Assembly: GCA_944472135.2 (NCBI GenBank)
Contig: OX235270.1
Coordinates: 118,807,842-118,871,841 of the forward strand
Length of the DNA: 64,000 nt
Direction: 5' to 3'
Origin: Trichobilharzia regenti
Lineage: Eukaryota; Platyhelminthes; Trematoda; Strigeidida; Schistosomatidae
How positions within the stretch are numbered: position 1 is the first letter of the stretch; each line of letters begins with the position of its first letter. Below the pieces are notes generated by a model, which worked only from the letters and a program-made list of their open reading frames with translations, did not search any database and was not told the origin of the DNA. Both the position numbers and the translations under genes were made by a program. Shown here piece after piece: positions 47,165 to 59,634 of the stretch.

Positions 47165-47420
47165 AATAATAATAGTACATTCTCATTTTGTGCATGAGGG
47201 ACGCCAGTTTACAGGCATCATCAGTCTGATAAATTACATATACGATTAGCAATCATACTTATTAATAATGTTTTAATAAAATACACATTTTTTCCTACCT
47301 GTGTAGGACACATCAAATGTACAGGCATGGATAAGCATTATTTAAATTTCATAAATTTGGTTTATGGTTAAATTGCATGGTTGCTGACGTTTCTGTCTTT
47401 GGTATGTGGGAACAGTATGA

Positions 47421-47691
47421 TAACCAGTCATTCAATGGAGCACATCATGAAATATAGGAATATTGACTTCGCATTAACAAAAAAACCCAAGTATGTTTTG
47501 GATGGATTAAAAATACTTGGGAAAAAATAAAGCTTGAAGTTATTCCACAATATAACCAGTCATTCAATGGAGCACATCACGAAATATGGAAATATTCTCT
47601 TCGCATTAACAAAATAAACCCAAGTATGTTTTGGATGGATTAAAAATACTTGGGAAAAAATAAAGCTTGAGGTAATTCCACAATATAACCT
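47421..47691. repeat. Tandem duplication, two 132-bp units
   Basis: AACCAGTCATTCAATGGAGC recurs 132 bp later, and the whole unit is repeated with few differences. Each unit holds a CCCAAGTAT...ATACTTGGG inverted pair with a potential stem-loop. Confidence 0.9.
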
Positions 47692-47699
47692 AGGTGTGT

Positions 47700-50230
47700 A
47701 CAAAACCAAATCTCATTTTTGATTTATATCCAAATTGGGTAATAAGAAAGCTATTTTTAATAATAATAATATATATTTCACATAAATTAAGCATTTACAT
47801 GATTCACATACCGTTTGTACAGGCATAATCATATTAGACAAGTGCAGTCTGAAATTGAACACTTTTATGAAATTAAAATTTGGAAAATGAATAGAAAACT
47901 TTACAAGAATAGAATATAAGGTTTTGGTTTAAGTCTAAATTATAATATTTAATACACTCATAGTGAGTCAGATTCATGCGGGAATTATGAAATTTTGCGT
48001 TAATGGAATGTAAGAAGAGAGGTGATATACATGTGCTGGAGTAAGCCACGCTGGATCCAGACCGTTATTTTTATCATTTTATCAATCAATAAGAGTTCGA
48101 AAGTTTATAAAAATCCACATTAGATGGTAAGTACAGCATTATATTGGTATTAGCAGATAGAAGGGACAAATTGGTCGCAAAGTTAAATTTGCGATTTTGA
48201 ACAGAATTCAGAATGGAATTTGTTCCGTTGTTCATCGTAAGTGCTAGCAATATTCTGGATACCGCTCAAGTAATACAAATGTAGAAAGCAGGATTACTGT
48301 TCATTAGCAGTGCTTCAGTGCAATACCTTCGAGAAGTGAAGAAAACAGAAGCAGCCAGCAGATAATGATAATTTAAGTAAACAATATGCGATAACCGCAG
48401 TGTTTATTCTCCTTTTTTATTACTAGGAATTTCTAGTCATTCAGTTTTATAGTGTTACATACCAACGGTTAGTTTAAGTTTATAGTAGTAAACAACAACC
48501 GAAGTATAGAATAACAATAAAATATAAAGTAAAAATTAGGGCGAAACGAATTATGGTTTTCACTCTTATATAGGGTAATGTTGGGAATAGTAACTGAAGA
48601 AGTGAAATCCAAATGCCAAAGTACATAAGTTATTTAAAAGAAAAGAGGAAGTATATTAATACAGATTTATGCTGTTGTTCTGATTTATACAGTTAGATGT
48701 CCTCCTGAAGTAGAGAAATCGTACCATGAGCCATTTTTTCAAAGAGTTTGTACGCAAGCTGTGACATACAGGCAGCATTTATTTTTTATTTTATTTATTA
48801 ATAATTTTTTTTGAAGTAATTCGTCCTCAGGAGCCTTAGCAGTATAGTGCATTCCCATAGATAAGGGTGGTTCTCTTAGGTCCCCACCATCATATCCGCT
48901 GAATAGCAGTCACCACCCTCCCACCTTTGAATCTGCTAGACCCTGCCAAAATACTTTTTTTTGTTTTCAGAAAAAAATCTTTTATTATTGCTACGTGTCA
49001 TATGGACAGCTTTTGCATTCACAAGCTAACTCAACGATACTCATGGTATGAACGACTACTTTCAGTCAGTCATTTTGTATGCATCGTCACTAACAGCATT
49101 TTAAAGATGTTTACGTACAATGAAGAAGTAAGGGAATCAGAGATTTGCAGTCTACTTTCAAGATTTTAGTTATAAGCATAGCAACGAAGAGGAAATATGA
49201 AATGTTACGAAGAAGTAAAATACATAAAGCTACATAGTTATGTATATATCTACATAGAAAGAAAGTAGTCAGTCATAAAAGAGAAAATAGATATAGGCAG
49301 TTTTTTATTGGCTGTTGGCTAGCTGGCTTTTTATTGGTCTAAAATATAAATTAAAGCGCCAATCTCTTTATTTTTACACGGAAATTTACAGTCAGTAAAA
49401 TTTCGGGCTTACCTTACCATAATATAATGGCGTGTTAATTTTTTTGGTGTGAGTGTAGTGTGACAGTCACACGCTATTTGGATGCATTGTTGATGTTTTA
49501 AGTATGTTGAGATGTATGAGAATGTCCAGAAAGTGAATATAAATCAACAATAATTTTGATGCATTTATTTTAAGTCCAAAATAGGATGTATGCATTTTTT
49601 ATTACTAGGCGAATATAATTTAACTACAATTTCTAAAAATTTAATGTGTCCTTAATTAGTACATATAGATTAATGTATGTATTAACTAATCTACTTTTTT
49701 AAGTCGTCAATTCAATGACATGTGAGATTTGTGCATACTAGGTCAGCATAAATCAAGTAAATTTCCCTTCAAACGGCTGAGAGCGACAGTTTAAAGCATG
49801 CCTTGGTTGATTATTTCGTGATGAAAGCAATTTGGAGTCAGTTATAAATTACACCGATCTGTGTCTTATTCATACGTTTTTCAGCTGAGGATTTCCGGTT
49901 CATAGCATATCCTGAATAACGGTGATTAATACGATTTATCACTTAGACCGCAGCACCACCAAGCTTAAAACAATTCTAAATTTATTCTAACTTATTCCTC
50001 GATAATGCCTTTTTATGCGTCGTGGAGAAAGTTAATTTGTTATTAACTAGGCAAATGAAAGATACGGGACCAATAATGTTTGAAGATCATTTGTCATTGT
50101 AAATGGTCAAACATCCACATTATTCATTCTCATTCAAAAAGTCAAATGGAAGCTGAAATGGTGAGAGGAAAAAGAAGACAAACAACAGCAAAGCAAAAGA
50201 AAGCAAGAGGAGTCCTTAAGGAGTGATTAA
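47700..50230. other. No recognisable gene
   Basis: About 2.5 kb of AT-rich DNA. The 80-codon plus frame at 48927-49169 has no recognisable domain. No match to the other repeats was found. Confidence 0.45.
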
Positions 50231-51190
50231 TAAATATATACATATATATTCTGTCTAGTAACTATGGTTATTTTTGTTCACTAACTAACTAGTCCCGTTA
50301 TGCTAACTTTTATATTATGTGTGAACTAATATCACTGTCCTGTGTAGAAATGTTTATCATCTAGTTCCAATAATATTAAAATTAATAATTGTAGTTTGTT
50401 GTAACTACACGTTTAAAGAACTTAAAATATCTATGTAGGGTGAAAAAGAAGGTGTAAGAGTCAGATGTAGAAGTGCATTGTCATCTTTGAGCAGTCTGGT
50501 GACTGAGGAGATGAACACTGGAAGTGTGTTTGCATCACGCACATTAGCTGGCAGTCTATTCCAAATGACTGAAAACTTATTTAAGAAGAAGTTGTACCGC
50601 ACGTAAGTCTGACAGTGCTCCATAGCAGCTAGGTTGTGATGATTTCTAAGATTGTAACTGATGACAGTGGTAGGTTTAGTTATTGGTTCGGAGGAATGCA
50701 AGAGAAGATTAGTTAGCTTATAGTAAAAGATAAGGTTTAGCTTAAGACGTCTTTTCCAGAGGGGTTCTAATCTTAGTCTGTCGCATCGCTCATGGTATTC
50801 CAGACCACTTTCTAAACCAAGAGTTCTTGAGGTAAACTGCCGTTGCACTCCCTCTAGTTTAAGCCTGTAATTTTGTCTGAGTCCGCCAAGAATAAACGGG
50901 CAGTATTCTAAGATAGGTCGGACACATACTTTGTATATAAAACCCTAGTTTCACAACAAAAGAAATTGCGTGTTATGCAGCCTATCAGCCTTCGTGCTTT
51001 ACGACTGGCACAATCAGTTTGTTCAGAGAACGTTAGGTTACTAGAATATCTAACACCGAGATCTACGACTCAGTTGACCTTATCTAGTTTTCGCCCATTT
51101 ATTTCAAGAGTTAGATCAAGGTTACTGTTCCCGATACAAATCCAGCCGCGTTTGTCAATGTTAAAGTTTAGACAGGATTCAGCACATCAT
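50231..51190 (-). pseudogene. CR1-like LINE, 3' fragment
   Basis: On the minus strand, 51190-50950 reads ESCLNFNIDKRGWICIG and then VDLGVRYSSNLTFSEQTDC. After a frameshift comes YVRPILEYCPFI, and then 50848-50405 encodes VQRQFTSRTLGLESGLEYHERC through FFLNKFSVIWNRLPANVRDA. This is the thumb and C-terminal end of a CR1-type RT. It differs from the LINEs at 40 and 58 kb. The 5' end is truncated where it meets the Gypsy gag, as expected for target-primed insertion. Confidence 0.8.
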
Positions 51191-51917
51191 GTTGCGAGAC
51201 TAGGTGTTGATTCGACCAGGTGTGTATCTTTCTGCAAATTAATCAGCCGTTGATATTCGTCAGCTATGTCATGTAGAGTTAACTTAGGATTTTTCTCTAG
51301 CTGACTGAGCAGTCTAGTTCGGATATCTGTGAAACGGGGAGATTGAAGACTGCATATGAGAATCAAGGCTTTGAATTGATCATCTGTTAGGGACCTGAGT
51401 CGAAATCTCTCACATTCTCGGTTGACTGTGCCAACATGAGTAAGAAAATCACCATTTTCATTCATTGTCAGCTTGAGGAAACGATATCGTATGCTGAATA
51501 ATGAGGAGTGGTCTCCAAAACGTTCACGCAGCAGCTTTATTGTATCACCGGAACACTTGTCACATGGTTTTTGGGGTAAAATTGGGTTGCAGTACCTTTC
51601 ATATTCTGCGGGACCCAATTCACGTAATAACACTCGCACCTTCCAAGCATCGTCTTGTGAGGCGAGATCAACAGCGAATAAATCCTCATATCGTTGGTAC
51701 CATGTGTCGAAAGTGACATTCGCATCTGGATCATAATTGAACTGTGAAATACTATTCACAACGGCGTCGACAGATGGTAGCATGGTATGATTCAGATTGC
51801 TTGAATGTGAAGTTGAACCAGTCTGTTGGTTGACGAACATTTCCATTAATTTCATTTGTTGTTCGAATAGTAATTCCAATTTAGAAGAATCAATGGATTT
51901 CCCCGTCGCCAAATTAT
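51191..51917 (-). pseudogene. Gypsy gag, truncated
   Basis: The minus-strand frame is open through the LTR edge. The likely start is at or near KLMEMFVNQQ, about 60 nt inside the internal region. Features include FDTWYQRYEDLF, a WKVRVLLRELG segment and KLLRERFGDHSSLF. These fit the gag of CsRn1-like Gypsy elements of trematodes. The zinc-knuckle end is missing because the CR1 fragment begins at 51190. Together with the LTR to its right it is the start of an element whose pol is not present here. Confidence 0.8.
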
Positions 51918-52249
51918 TGTTATGTACTGGTCGAGTGATTAATAGTCCTGACGCAAGAAGGCGGAAATCAGAAGACCCACTAGGTTCACGATGATAGTTG
52001 TATTTTCCAGAACAAGTAAAATCAATGTCACACAAGTGTATGAGCGAGTGTTCAAGAAATGAACAAATGAATAGACAGTATTAACATGATTGGCTGTGAT
52101 GTCATGTGACAACAAGGACAGACATGCTTGTTTAGTAAGTGGACAGACAAAAACATATTGTCAATTAAAATGAAATATCGATCCATATATACACAGCAAA
52201 ATATAACATTGTCAAAAATAAAACACACATATTATGTGGATACATATCA
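51918..52249 (-). mobile_element. Gypsy LTR between pol and gag
   Basis: Ends are TG (51918) and CA (52249), 332 bp. On the minus strand a polypurine tract (AAAAAAGG, plus strand 52250-52257) lies immediately before it, as for a 3' LTR. Immediately after it comes a TTTGGCGACGGGGAA stretch that could be a primer-binding site, as for a 5' LTR. Pol ends on one side and gag begins on the other. The single LTR therefore seems to serve two elements in tandem. Confidence 0.85.
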
Positions 52250-52394
52250 CCTTTTTTGAGAAGATTGATGATTAATAGCGTGCTTCCTTGTGGTTTATCT
52301 GAAACTGTTAAGTTTGTTGTCGACGTCTGTTGCTTCGTCTGCTTGTTGAGTTTTCGGCTTCTACTTTGTCTGGAGTCGTCTGAGCTGCGCAATT

Positions 52395-53952
52395 TTACCT
52401 TTCTGTTTTGTCAGTCGTAGGTAAGTTAAAAGTATCTAAGAGTTTATCAAGAGGTAGAGATGAATGTGTACTGGTAGGGATATTTGAGTTTCTTGGACGC
52501 AACAGATTGTAGTGACGGGTCCATAAATTATTACCAACTTTCACGTCGTACATAACTCGACCACGTCGTGCTTCGATGAAACCTTTATTCCAAGGTTTAT
52601 GTCCTGCTCGATAGTCGCGGACATAGATAGGGTCACCAACAAATTTTTTTCCATTCCGAAATGATGCGTCGGCACGTTTGGGTGTCGGTGGTAACATTGA
52701 GTTGTGAATCGTTCTAAGTTTGCGTCCGTAAAGAATTTCTGCCGGCAATTTCTTGTTCTGTGTTGACTCATTCGCCGTTGTACGGTACACCATCAAGAAT
52801 TTTTGGATGATGTCAAATGGTGTCCCCTCTCCCTCTGCTTTGAGTAAAGCTCTCTTCAAAGTGTCGACAAAACTTTCCGCTAGGCCGTTTGACTGAGGAT
52901 GATACGGCAGTGTGAACATATGCTCGATAGCGTTTTGATGACAGAACTGCTGAAACTGATGAGAGGTAATCTGCGAACCATTGTCTGTAATTATGGCTTC
53001 TGGGAGACCATGATGGGAGAATATGTCAGTGAGAGCTTTGAGAGTCTGGGACGTTGTCGGCAAAACCACTGGTATAACTTCTGGCCACCTACAAAAAGCG
53101 TCTACCACCACTAAATAATATGCATCATTTGTAGGGCCAGCAAAATCAATATGAATTTTGGACCAAGGATGGGCTGTTGGTGGCCACGGTACGGGAGGTA
53201 CTTGGTGGAGTAGTTTTGCTGATTGTTGACATTCTGAACATTGTTGAACAAAATCGATAATATGCTTATACATATTAGGCCAATATGCGTAACTGCGAGC
53301 AATACTCTTCATCCGCTGAATATCAGGATGTTCCATGTGAAACCGTTTCAGGAGTTTATTTCGTAATGCTTCAGGTACCACTACGCGTTCTCCAAACATC
53401 AAGCAATCTTTTACAACACATAAGGAATCACGACGGGCAAACAGGTGTTTTAGGTCTCCACTACATTTAATCTTTGGCCAATTACTGGATACATACTGTG
53501 TAGCAAGTCGTAAGGTGGCATCGGTGTTCGTAGTTCGCTGGATTTCTGCAAACGTTACGGGTAGAGATTGAACAGCATTGTCGATGAGGTCAACTGCATA
53601 GTCTTTGGTGGCGATCGATGCAATTACCATATCTTCACTTGATGCGGGATTGTCGCTAATTAAACGAGATAGAGCGTTGGCTTGACCAAATTCCTTCGTT
53701 CGGTTGAATTTATTATCGAAATCGTATCCAAGTGGTATTATTGCCCAGCGTTGTAGTCGGTTAGCTGCATGCACAAGGATACTTGATTTAGAAACGAAAA
53801 TGGGAAGTAACGGTTTATGATCTGTCAGCAAATTAAATCGGCGGCCGTGGATCATTATATGGTAAAGTCGCACGGCTAAGACTACAGCTACGGCTTCTAT
53901 TTCAATTTCCGCATATTTCTTCCCTGCCGCAATTAGTGTTCGGGATGCATGC
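52395..53952 (-). pseudogene. Gypsy pol, RNase H end and integrase
   Basis: The minus strand holds the later part of pol. An RNase H segment (VVVLAVRLYHIM, then FNLLTDHKPLLPIF) is followed by integrase. The zinc-binding part has HPDIQRM and CSECQQ. The catalytic core has HIDFAGP, TDNGSQ and GLAESF, which supply the D, D and E residues. The frame is open from 53952 to the stop at 52395. The RT and first RNase H part lie beyond the insertion at 63391-64000. The polypurine tract and LTR follow downstream. Confidence 0.92.
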
Positions 53953-55564
53953 TGTCAATGTAGTTGAAGATTGAACGATCAATTCATTGTTGTTTGCTCA
54001 AAACCAACTTCTCCAATTTTCGCGGAGGCATCAATACGACAGTCATCGTCTCATTGGTCGCTGTTCAGAAAGAAGTCAGCAATAAACCGTCAGAAGTAAT
54101 ATTGTGATTTATTATTGTAATATTTGTTCACAGACCTTAGAGGAATTATTTTTTATATGTTGGTGTTACAATAAAGAATTCTCGAGCGGCCAATCGGTGT
54201 TTTGGTTTTTGCGTCCGTTATTACTAAGCGTTTCTGAAAAACTTCAAGGAACAGCGTGAGCACGAGCGAAGCAAGAGCTGGGCATTAACGGCTTACGAGA
54301 CAAGGCTGACACATGCTGTCATGTAATTGATGCATTTGACGAGGTATTGCACTGGAGATGCTGCAAGAGCTATACAGTGCTGTGAGCTCATGCCCCCTAA
54401 TGAGGGACACGCTGAGGCTATGAGCATATTACGTCAAAGGTTTGGAAGACCTTCAATGATTGTAAGGAACGTATTCGAAGCTGTCAAAGGTAACGGCAGT
54501 CAACTTCAAGATGACTCCAAGGCACTTACTGAGTTTTTAGATAATCTTATGACTTATAAGAATACCTTGATTTCGATGAATTGCATGAATGACCTCAACT
54601 CGAGTTTTACACAAGAAGTAATAGCAAGACGCCTACCTACTCGACTGCAAAGGAAGTGGGTGAAGATAAGCTCCCGTTTGGAGGATGAGGGTATCGAGCC
54701 AAGGTTTGATGATATCCTGAAACTAGTAAAAGATAGTGTCAATCAATCTATGAGCAAGTTTGCCAGTAAATTGAATCTTACCCCTAGAATAGAGCAGTCT
54801 GAAGGAAAAACGCAATCATTGATGACGAATAGGCCTCAGAGAGGTGGATATCGAGAAGGCTCCATGATGTCTAGTAATGCATATAGACCAAGTGAGCGTA
54901 ACAGGTTTCGTAGTACATCCTCAACAGATGAGTTACAAGATGCAAGATAAGCACGGTTGTGTTTTACACGTTTGCAAGAGGTGCATACAAAGGTGAACTG
55001 TGAACCAGTAAGCAAGTTCAGTGATAAGCTCAATGTAAACTCCAGGCCTGACTCCGAATTGTGTGACGATAACGGTGCGGTGAAGAAGTCTGTAGTTGCA
55101 ACTGGTAAGCCATTGTTGAATAGAGTGTCACAGAATGGAGTTATTGCTTCAGAGTCCAGTTCTGACTCCACAAGTTTACAAGGTATTACTAGTTAGAGTG
55201 AAGTTATAAAACCTTTTAGGACTTGCGAGGAGGAACCAAAATTGTCTACTTCTGTTAATAAAGAGTTTGAAAATGATGGAGTCGACGTTAAAGTGAATAT
55301 TCGGGATAATGATCATGATACTTCACAGTTGTCTTTGGTTGATCATGATGAGATGAGGGATATCCTCACTACTGCTAAGTTAATTAAAGGTTCTGTACAA
55401 CTACAACGTGAAGTAGAAATAAATGCAGATGCAATTGCAGAAGGCATACATACTTGTGAGACCGTCAGTGTAAGTGATCAGCATGTAGCCCAACTATCAT
55501 CAGATGCTATTGCTAAACCTGAGCTGATAGTAAAAGACAGAGGTGGTGGTGGTCTTGCAGGTAG
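53953..55564 (+). repeat. Left palindrome arm: LTR and BEL/Pao gag
   Basis: The first 250 bp or so look like an LTR: a TG start and an AATAAA at 54170. The LTR end is uncertain. The frame 54327-54950 (207 codons) is gag from AARAIQCCELMPPNEGH through LRQRFGRPSM to LQRKWVKISSRLEDEG, and it lacks the N-terminus kept at 46 kb. Stops at 54948-54950 and near 55194 split what follows (54957-55196, 55242-55616). The right arm carries the same stops. Confidence 0.9.
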
Positions 55565-55721
55565 AAAAATTCGTAAAAGTCGAGCAATAACGACGTATCT
55601 GGTCAAACAGGCGTAGAAACAGAGTAATTTACACCAAACATAATAGCAATCAAATAGTAACTTGAAACTAAAAATGCCTTTATTCATGCAAGTCAATTTA
55701 AAAAATACACTCTCTACAGTA
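55565..55721 (+). other. Sequence between left arm and SINE array
   Basis: A unique 157-bp stretch. The left-arm gag-side frame runs on to a stop at 55614-55616 with different residues from the right arm. It may be a more distal piece of the BEL element joined by a deletion. Confidence 0.5.
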
Positions 55722-56606
55722 TTGGTTAGTAAGGATCAGTTATGTTTTACGAGTTGATCACGGATTGATATCAGTTAGAGAACCATTGAAAACCAGGGAG
55801 TACTGGACAGCTGCTGTTTCATCCTAGTTTGGGAATCATCGGCAGTACGCACCCACTGGGATTCGAACCCAGGACCTTCCGGTTACAAGGCAAGCTCGTA
55901 TACCATTCAGCCACTGGGACCCGATTCAATGGCTCGTGAATTCTAACTTCTACCAATTCGTGATTTAGCGCGACCCCAACCATTGTCGTTGGTGGGACAT
56001 CCATCCACACACGTGACATCTAATTGGACCTCACTGGTCACGACTTCTCACTAGAACTCAGGAAACTCCAACCTGTAGCAAGTCACTAGAGAGCATCAGA
56101 TTAACTTTCTATAGTTTTGGTTTGTAAGGATTAGTTATGTTTTACGAGTTGATCACGGATTGATATCAGTTAGAGAACCATTGAAAACCAGGGAGTACTG
56201 GACAGCTGCTGTTTCATCCTAGTTTGGGAATCATCGGCAGTACGCACCCACTGGGATTCGAACCCAGGACCTTCCGGTTACAAGGCAAGCTCGTATACCA
56301 TTCAGCCACTGGGACCCGATTCAATGGCTCGTGAATTCTAACTTCTACCAATTCGTGATTTAGCGCGACCCCAACCATTGTCATTGGTGGGACATCCATC
56401 CACACACGTGACATCTAATTGGACCTCACTGGTCACGACTTCTCACTAGAACTCAGGAAACTCCAACCTGTAGCAAGTCACTAGAGAGCATCAGATTAAC
56501 TTTCTATAGATTTGGTTTGTAAGGATAAGATATGATTTACGAGCTGATCACGGATTGATATCAGTTAGAGAACCATTGAAAACCAGAGAGAACATGAGAG
56601 CTGCTG
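55722..56606 (-). repeat. Tandem SINE array, minus strand, about 2.2 units of 395 bp
   Basis: Unit starts at 55722, 56117 and 56512 are exactly 395 bp apart. Each unit contains a tRNA-like block with GGGTTCGAATCCC (minus strand) and the hammerhead-like segment. The third unit breaks off at about 56606, where the array flips strand. Confidence 0.93.
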
Positions 56607-56946
56607 TTCGAAACCCAGTGGGTGCGTACTGCCGATGATTCCCAAACTAGGATGAAACAGCAGCTGTCCAGTACTCCCTGGTTTTCAATGGTTCTCTAAC
56701 TGATATCAATCCGTGATCAACTCGTAAAACATAACTAATCCTTACAAACCAAAACTATAGAAAGTTAATCTGATGCTCTCTAGTGACTTGCTACAGGTTG
56801 GAGTTTCCTGAGTTCTAGTGAGAAGTCGTGACCAGTGAGGTCCAATTAGATGTCACGTGTGTGGATGGATGTCCCACCAACGACAATGGTTGGGGTCGCG
56901 CTAAATCACGAATTGGTAGAAGTTAGAATTCACGAGCCATTGAATC

Positions 56947-57020
56947 GGGTCCCAGTGGCTGAATGGTATACGAGCTTGCCTTGTAACCGGAAGGTCCTGG
57001 GTTCGAATCCCAGTGGGTGC
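56947..57020 (+). other. tRNA-like promoter block of the SINE unit
   Basis: A GTGGCTGAATGG A-box-like stretch and a GGGTTCGAATCCC B box about 40 nt apart, as in an internal Pol III promoter. The anticodon-loop region reads CTTGTAA, which could descend from a threonine tRNA (TGT). That origin is only a guess. The same block occurs in every unit, for example at +395 and +790. Confidence 0.65.
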
Positions 57021-57069
57021 GTACTGCCGATGATTCCCAAACTAGGATGAAACAGCAGCTGTCCAGTAC
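57021..57069 (+). ncRNA. Hammerhead-like motif in SINE unit
   Basis: GTACTG (57021-57026) pairs with CAGTAC (57064-57069) as stem I. Between them are CCGATGA, TTCC/GGAT as stem II, GAAA, a short ACAG/CTGT stem III and a GTC cleavage triplet. This is the right order for a hammerhead. Two features argue against activity in this copy: C instead of U at core position 4, and a T.T pair closing stem II. Equivalent motifs lie at 57416-57464, 57811-57859 and 61457-61505. Confidence 0.5.
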
Positions 57070-58272
57070 TCCCTGGTTTTCAATGGTTCTCTAACTGATA
57101 TCAATCCGTGATCAACTCGTAAAACATAACTAATCCTTACAAACCAAAACTATAGAAAGTTAATCTGATGCTCTCCAGTGACTTGCTACAGGTTGGAGTT
57201 TCCTGAGTTCTAGTGAGAAGTCGTGACCAGTGAGGTCCAATTAGATGTCACGTGTGTGGATGGATGTCCCACCAACGACAATGGTTGGGGTCGCGCTAAA
57301 TCACGAATTGGTAGAAGTTAGAATTCACGAGCCATTGAATCGGGTCCCAGTGGCTGAATGGTATACGAGCTTGCCTTGTAACCGGAAGGTCCTGGGTTCG
57401 AATCCCAGTGGGTGCGTACTGCCGATGATTCCCAAACTAGGATGAAACAGCAGCTGTCCAGTACTCCCTGGTTTTCAATGGTTCTCTAACTGATATCAAT
57501 CCGTGATCAACTCGTAAAACATAACTAATCCTTACAAACCAAAACTATAGAAAGTTAATCTGATGCTCTCTAGTGACTTGCTACAGGTTGGAGTTTCCTG
57601 AGTTCTAGTGAGAAGTCGTGACCAGTGAGGTCCAATTAGATGTCACGTGTGTGGATGGATGTCCCACCAATGACAATGGTTGGGGTCGCGCTAAATCACG
57701 AATTGGTAGAAGTTAGAATTCACGAGCCATTGAATCGGGTCCCAGTGGCTGAATGGTATACGAGCTTGCCTTGTAACCGGAAGGTCCTGGGTTCGAATCC
57801 CAGTGGGTGCGTACTGCCGATGATTCCCAAACTAGGATGAAACAGCAGCTGTCCAGTACTCCCTGGTTTTCAATGGTTCTCTAACTGATATCAATCCGTG
57901 ATCAACTCGTAAAACATAACTAATCCTTACAAACCAAAACTAATAATAATAATAATAATAATAATAGCTTTATTCCAAACAGTATTTGTGGTACAGGTAT
58001 GGAATTTTCAGCGTGCATTACAGTATATTGCATCTAATTACCTCATAAATTATATAAGATTTTTAAAAATCAAAGATAAATAAATAAAAATAAAATAAAT
58101 AAGTTATAAATAAATAAAATAAATAAATATTAGAAATTAAGAAAAAAAACAACGTAGAGTATTTCATTTCAAACAATGCAACACAGGATTTGAAATATAA
58201 AGTTGATGTGTGGTAGTAAATGAGAACAACAGTGTAGTAGTAACGAGGAAAGGAAAACAAAAACTAATGGGA

Positions 58273-59634
58273 CTATTTGTTAGAGTGCCGCAGTAAGTTT
58301 ATCGTGTCATACCTAACGGATTTCTCATCACATAACAGCTGTGCCAGATATGGTATTGTGGAGTTTTTGTATTTGGTAGTCCTAGCATATAGCCTCCTAT
58401 AGCTGCTTCTAGTTCTTCCAGATGAAATGCAAGGAGATAGATGCGTATAGAGAGGATGCTTGGGGTCCGACAATATTGTATTCGCTAGTTTCTTACATGA
58501 TATAATATGTCTATCTACAATAGTGTTCACCAGTTGGTTTAACGATATCCCACTTGCCCTACTAACAGCTTTTAGTGCCCTTCTCAGCGAAGCAAAGTCT
58601 TTCTTAAGTAGTCCAGGAAAGACTAATGGGGAGCAGTAAAGGAGGATGGGTAGAATACAAGAATTTACAAACTGAGAAAGTAAAGACTGGTTTATGCCAG
58701 ACTGCCTAAATTTCCTAATGTAGAACGTTAAGCGAAACATCTTTCTAGTAACTAGCAAGATGTGGGAAGACCAGGAAAGATCGGTGGAAAAACTCAGCCC
58801 AAGGTACTTGACATAAGATGTATTTTCAACCTCTGTGCCGTCAATGAGAGTGGGGCCATGTGAGCTAACTAGTTGCTGTAGGTCACATTTACGTCTGAAA
58901 GTGAAATTGACTACCTGACATTTAGACGGATTAAGCTTAAGTCCGTTTGAAGAGGACCACTGACTAATTTCCGACAGAAAGCTATTTAATTTGGAACAAT
59001 CTGACTGAGAGTTGACAGGCATAGAAACCGAGAGGTCATCGGCATATTTAACAAAAGTGGCTACATCAGAATGAGGCAAGTCATGTAAGAAAAACGAGAA
59101 CAGAAAGGGAGAAAGAACAGCACCTTGAGGAACACCAGCTAAAGTAAGTGAGGTAGTGGAGGATTTTCCATTGTAGACGGTGTACTGCTTCCTTTCAGAA
59201 AAATAGGAATGCAACCACTTATTTGTCCAGCTTTCAGCCTGTGTTGCAGCAAGCTTACTTAGCAAGAGAGACCTGGGAACAGAGTCAAATGCAGATGTGT
59301 AATCAAGGAAGGCACAGCGAACGTATTTAGCTCCTTTATCTAAACTAGAGACTATGCTATGGTGGAGGACGACAGCGGCATCTAACGTACTCCTACTATG
59401 TTTATAAGCAAACTGGTTGGGGTCGTTGAAAGGTTTTAAAGAGGGATCAAGATTAAGTAAAATAAGTCTTTCCATAACTTTCAAAAAGGGTGAGGTAATT
59501 GAAATGGGTCTAAACTTAACATTAGGTCCACTTGTAGATTTAGGCACTGGAACGATCTTGATGTTTTTCCATGATTCAGGTATAATACTTTTGGAAAACG
59601 ATTCGTTGAAAATGTCAGTTAGCGGGGAACACAA
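58273..59634 (-). pseudogene. LINE reverse transcriptase part
   Basis: Continues directly from the previous frame, overlapping it by 16 nt. Contains KFRPISITSPFLKVMERL, then FLDYTSAFDSVPRSLL with the first catalytic aspartate, GVPQGAVLSPFLFSFFLHDL, and KYADDLSVSM with the catalytic DD pair. The GLKLNPSKCQVVNF thumb entry and KYLGLSFSTDLSWSSH follow. A C-terminal domain ends at 58273. All RT catalytic positions are filled, so only the frameshift separates this from an intact element. Confidence 0.9.

Larger units (their letters stand above)
56607..57941 (+). repeat. Tandem SINE array, plus strand, about 3.4 units of 395 bp
   Basis: A partial unit, then full units with identical phrases at 56850, 57245 and 57640, 395 bp apart. 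Units are joined head to tail by CGTGATCAACTCGTAAAAC, TAATCC and TTACAAACCAAAAC without poly-A or target duplication between them. A LINE interrupts the array at 57942, and it continues at 61190. The 66-codon frame in each unit is a by-product of the SINE, not a gene. Confidence 0.93.

Noticed and set aside
56947..57020. Functional tRNA gene
   Set aside because: Pol III boxes are present, but the acceptor strands do not pair properly and the block is part of every SINE copy, so it is SINE promoter sequence.
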